Shown piece by piece: positions 5,444 to 6,178 of a stretch of DNA of 6,178 nucleotides (position 1 is the stretch's first letter; each line of letters begins with the position of its first letter). Source of the stretch: an uncultured Chloroflexaceae bacterium. GTDB lineage: Bacteria > Chloroflexota > Chloroflexia > Chloroflexales > Chloroflexaceae. The translations under genes and the position numbers were made by a program. The stretch covers positions 1 to 6,178 of the forward strand of contig CAKZQX010000837.1 of the NCBI GenBank assembly GCA_937141995.1, given 5' to 3'. A model generated the notes under the pieces. The model searched no databases and had not been told where the DNA came from. It saw nothing but the letters and a program-made list of their open reading frames with translations.

Positions 5444-5640
5444 TGATGGATGTCCCGGTGGGGACACATCACTGTAGAGCAGGTGCTTCGTCGCTGGAGT
5501 GCGATGCGCTTACACCATAGCACACCAGACCGGGAGGCTACATAGGGTATCGGTCTTAACCGAACTAAGGGAAGACCGTAGAGCGGGTGCCGTATCCCCG
5601 GCAAGACGTACGGCGTTGCCTTAGCCGGGAACCACCCGCG
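5444..5640. ncRNA. Candidate structured RNA, unclassified
   Basis: A run of stems fills this gene-less stretch. P0 is TGATG plus TGTCCC (5444-5456) with GGGACACATCA (5461-5471) and a 2-nt bulge. P1 is GTGC-ATG (5499-5506) with CAT-GCAC (5516-5523). P2 is CGGTCTT (5551-5557) with AAGACCG (5572-5578), and AGACCG at 5527-5532 is an alternative partner. P3 is GCGGGTG (5583-5589) with CACCCGC (5633-5639). Inside P3, GCCGTA/TACGGC (5589-5594 with 5609-5614) and CCCGGC/GCCGGG (5597-5602 with 5624-5629) cross one another, giving a pseudoknot or alternative folds. The strand is uncertain. It could be a leader of the transporter gene, a relic of an RNA-bearing element (group II intron, HEARO/omega-RNA), or DNA structure. 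I recognise no known class with confidence. Confidence 0.4.
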
Positions 5641-5679
5641 GCCTGAAGCCAGACGCGCACGATTGCGGTAGCATATTCC

Positions 5680-5699
5680 TGTGACCAACAACGGTCACA
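5680..5699 (+). promoter_or_regulatory. Inverted repeat upstream of the transporter gene
   Basis: TGTGACC-N6-GGTCACA is a perfect 7-bp dyad ending 21 bp before the transporter start codon and 9 bp before its Shine-Dalgarno. It could be an operator for a dimeric regulator or a short hairpin in the leader. The half-site TGTGA recalls CRP sites, but the spacing of 10 between TGTGA and TCACA is not that of CRP. Confidence 0.4.
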
Positions 5700-5720
5700 C
5701 CTGTTCACGGGAGGAAACCA

Positions 5721-6077
5721 ATGTCATTGCGCATATTTTTCTGGCTGGTCATCCTGGCGCTGTTCTGGGGACCGGGCTTTCTGCTGGTCAAAGTTGCCGT
5801 TCAGGATATTCCACCGATTACCCTTATGGCCGGGCGTGTCGGCGTGGCAACCGGCCTGCTCTATCTCATCTTGCACCTCCAGGGCGGGACATTACCGCGC
5901 TTCGGGCCGATCTGGAGACATTTTGCGCTAATGGGGCTGTTTGCCGGCGCGCTACCATTTGGGCTGGTGAGCTGGGGGCAGCAGTATATCGACAGTGCCC
6001 TGGCAGCAATGCTGGTGGGCGTTGTGCCGCTCTTTACAGCGATCCTGGCGCACCTGTCTACACCGATGATCGCTTGA
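5721..6077 (+). CDS. EamA/DMT-family membrane transporter, N-terminal part, frameshifted
   Basis: The first 118 codons belong to a drug/metabolite transporter superfamily (EamA) permease of the inner membrane, a family that exports or imports small metabolites. Seen here are a hydrophobic first helix with FWGPGFLLVKVAV, a second helix after IPPITLMAGRV, a third around HFALMGLFAGALPFGLVSW, and a fourth in YIDSALAAMLVGVVPLFTAIL. The family usually has about 280-300 residues and ten helices, so this open frame is under half a protein. It ends at a TGA (6075-6077) reached only because of a frame change near 6057. Family-like sequence continues in another frame (next entry). GGGAGG (5709-5714) gives a good ribosome site six bases before ATG. 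The substrate cannot be told. A sequencing or assembly error is as likely as a true mutation. Confidence 0.85.
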   Translation: MSLRIFFWLVILALFWGPGFLLVKVAVQDIPPITLMAGRVGVATGLLYLILHLQGGTLPRFGPIWRHFALMGLFAGALPFGLVSWGQQYIDSALAAMLVGVVPLFTAILAHLSTPMIA

Positions 6078-6178
6078 CACCAGTGAAAACCGCCGGTATC
6101 CTGCTGGGATTTAGCGGCATGGCGGTGCTGCTGGCCCCAACGCTGCTGAGTGGCATGCAGGCCACCACCTGGGGACTG
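6059..6178 (+). pseudogene. Continuation of the EamA transporter in the shifted frame, cut by the window end
   Basis: Read from 6059 in the frame two bases on from the upstream part, 40 open codons run to the last base. They begin YTDDRLTPVKTAGILLGFSG, which fits the EamA motif after the fourth helix (typically a D-E/D-R-L-T stretch then a helix with GILLGF.G). The change equals a one-base loss, or a two-base gain, around CTGTCTAC at 6054-6061. A one-base loss within the TCT codon gives the best spacing to family sequences. The rest of the gene lies outside the window. It is a pseudogene if the shift is real. Confidence 0.7.

Noticed and set aside
5092..5520. Plus-strand open frame of 142 codons antisense to the acetyltransferase
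   Set aside because: It starts antisense to the acetyltransferase N-terminus and runs through MITE copy 2 into the stem-rich region. The composition is arbitrary and no family is apparent.
5589..5614. Group II intron domain V
   Set aside because: GCCGTA...ACGTACGGC resembles the domain V ends, but the apical part is too short, lacks the GAAA-type loop and paired upper stem, and no intron-encoded protein is present.
5422..5691. Minus-strand open frame of 89 codons in the stem-rich region
   Set aside because: No recognisable domain, no credible ribosome site, and it coincides with inverted repeats that better explain the sequence.

Overview
The window (about 59% GC by impression) looks like chromosomal DNA from a filamentous Chloroflexota-type bacterium. 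That is an inference from the kinase style (cytoplasmic, four stacked GAF domains, NarL-type kinase core), the codon bias and the mobile repeats. It was not checked by any search.

Layout. (1) Positions 1-465 hold no gene. They contain a small transposon-like repeat (copy 1 of a three-copy family), a CCCCTAA tandem array abutting it, and an AT-rich promoter-like stretch. (2) Positions 466-4396 form a + strand two-component cluster: a stand-alone receiver protein (466-888), an 875-residue sensor histidine kinase (1056-3683) and a second stand-alone receiver (3986-4396). Copy 3 of the repeat family sits between the kinase and the second receiver. (3) A strong GC-rich hairpin (4408-4450) lies between the second receiver and a convergent acetyltransferase gene of the YhhY/AaaT type (4589-5200, minus strand). 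(4) Copy 2 of the repeat family (5205-5418) is inserted exactly at the start codon of the acetyltransferase gene. (5) Positions 5427-5720 carry no convincing gene but contain a series of stems that looks like a structured RNA. (6) A + strand EamA/DMT-type membrane transporter starts at 5721. It is frameshifted near 6057 and runs off the window end.

How the parts relate. The kinase and the two receivers probably form one signalling module: cytoplasmic GAF sensing, autophosphorylation on His686, then transfer to Asp52 or Asp68 of the receivers. Neither receiver has a DNA-binding domain, so the output is either protein-protein or encoded elsewhere.

The most striking content is the repeat family. 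It consists of 200-240 bp non-autonomous elements with terminal inverted repeats. The outer frame is conserved, but the central palindrome is different in each copy and remains almost perfectly self-complementary. Two copies have recognisable 8-bp target duplications, so the pre-insertion sequence can be read. For the acetyltransferase gene this shows that a good ribosome binding site has been moved about 230 bp away from its start codon.
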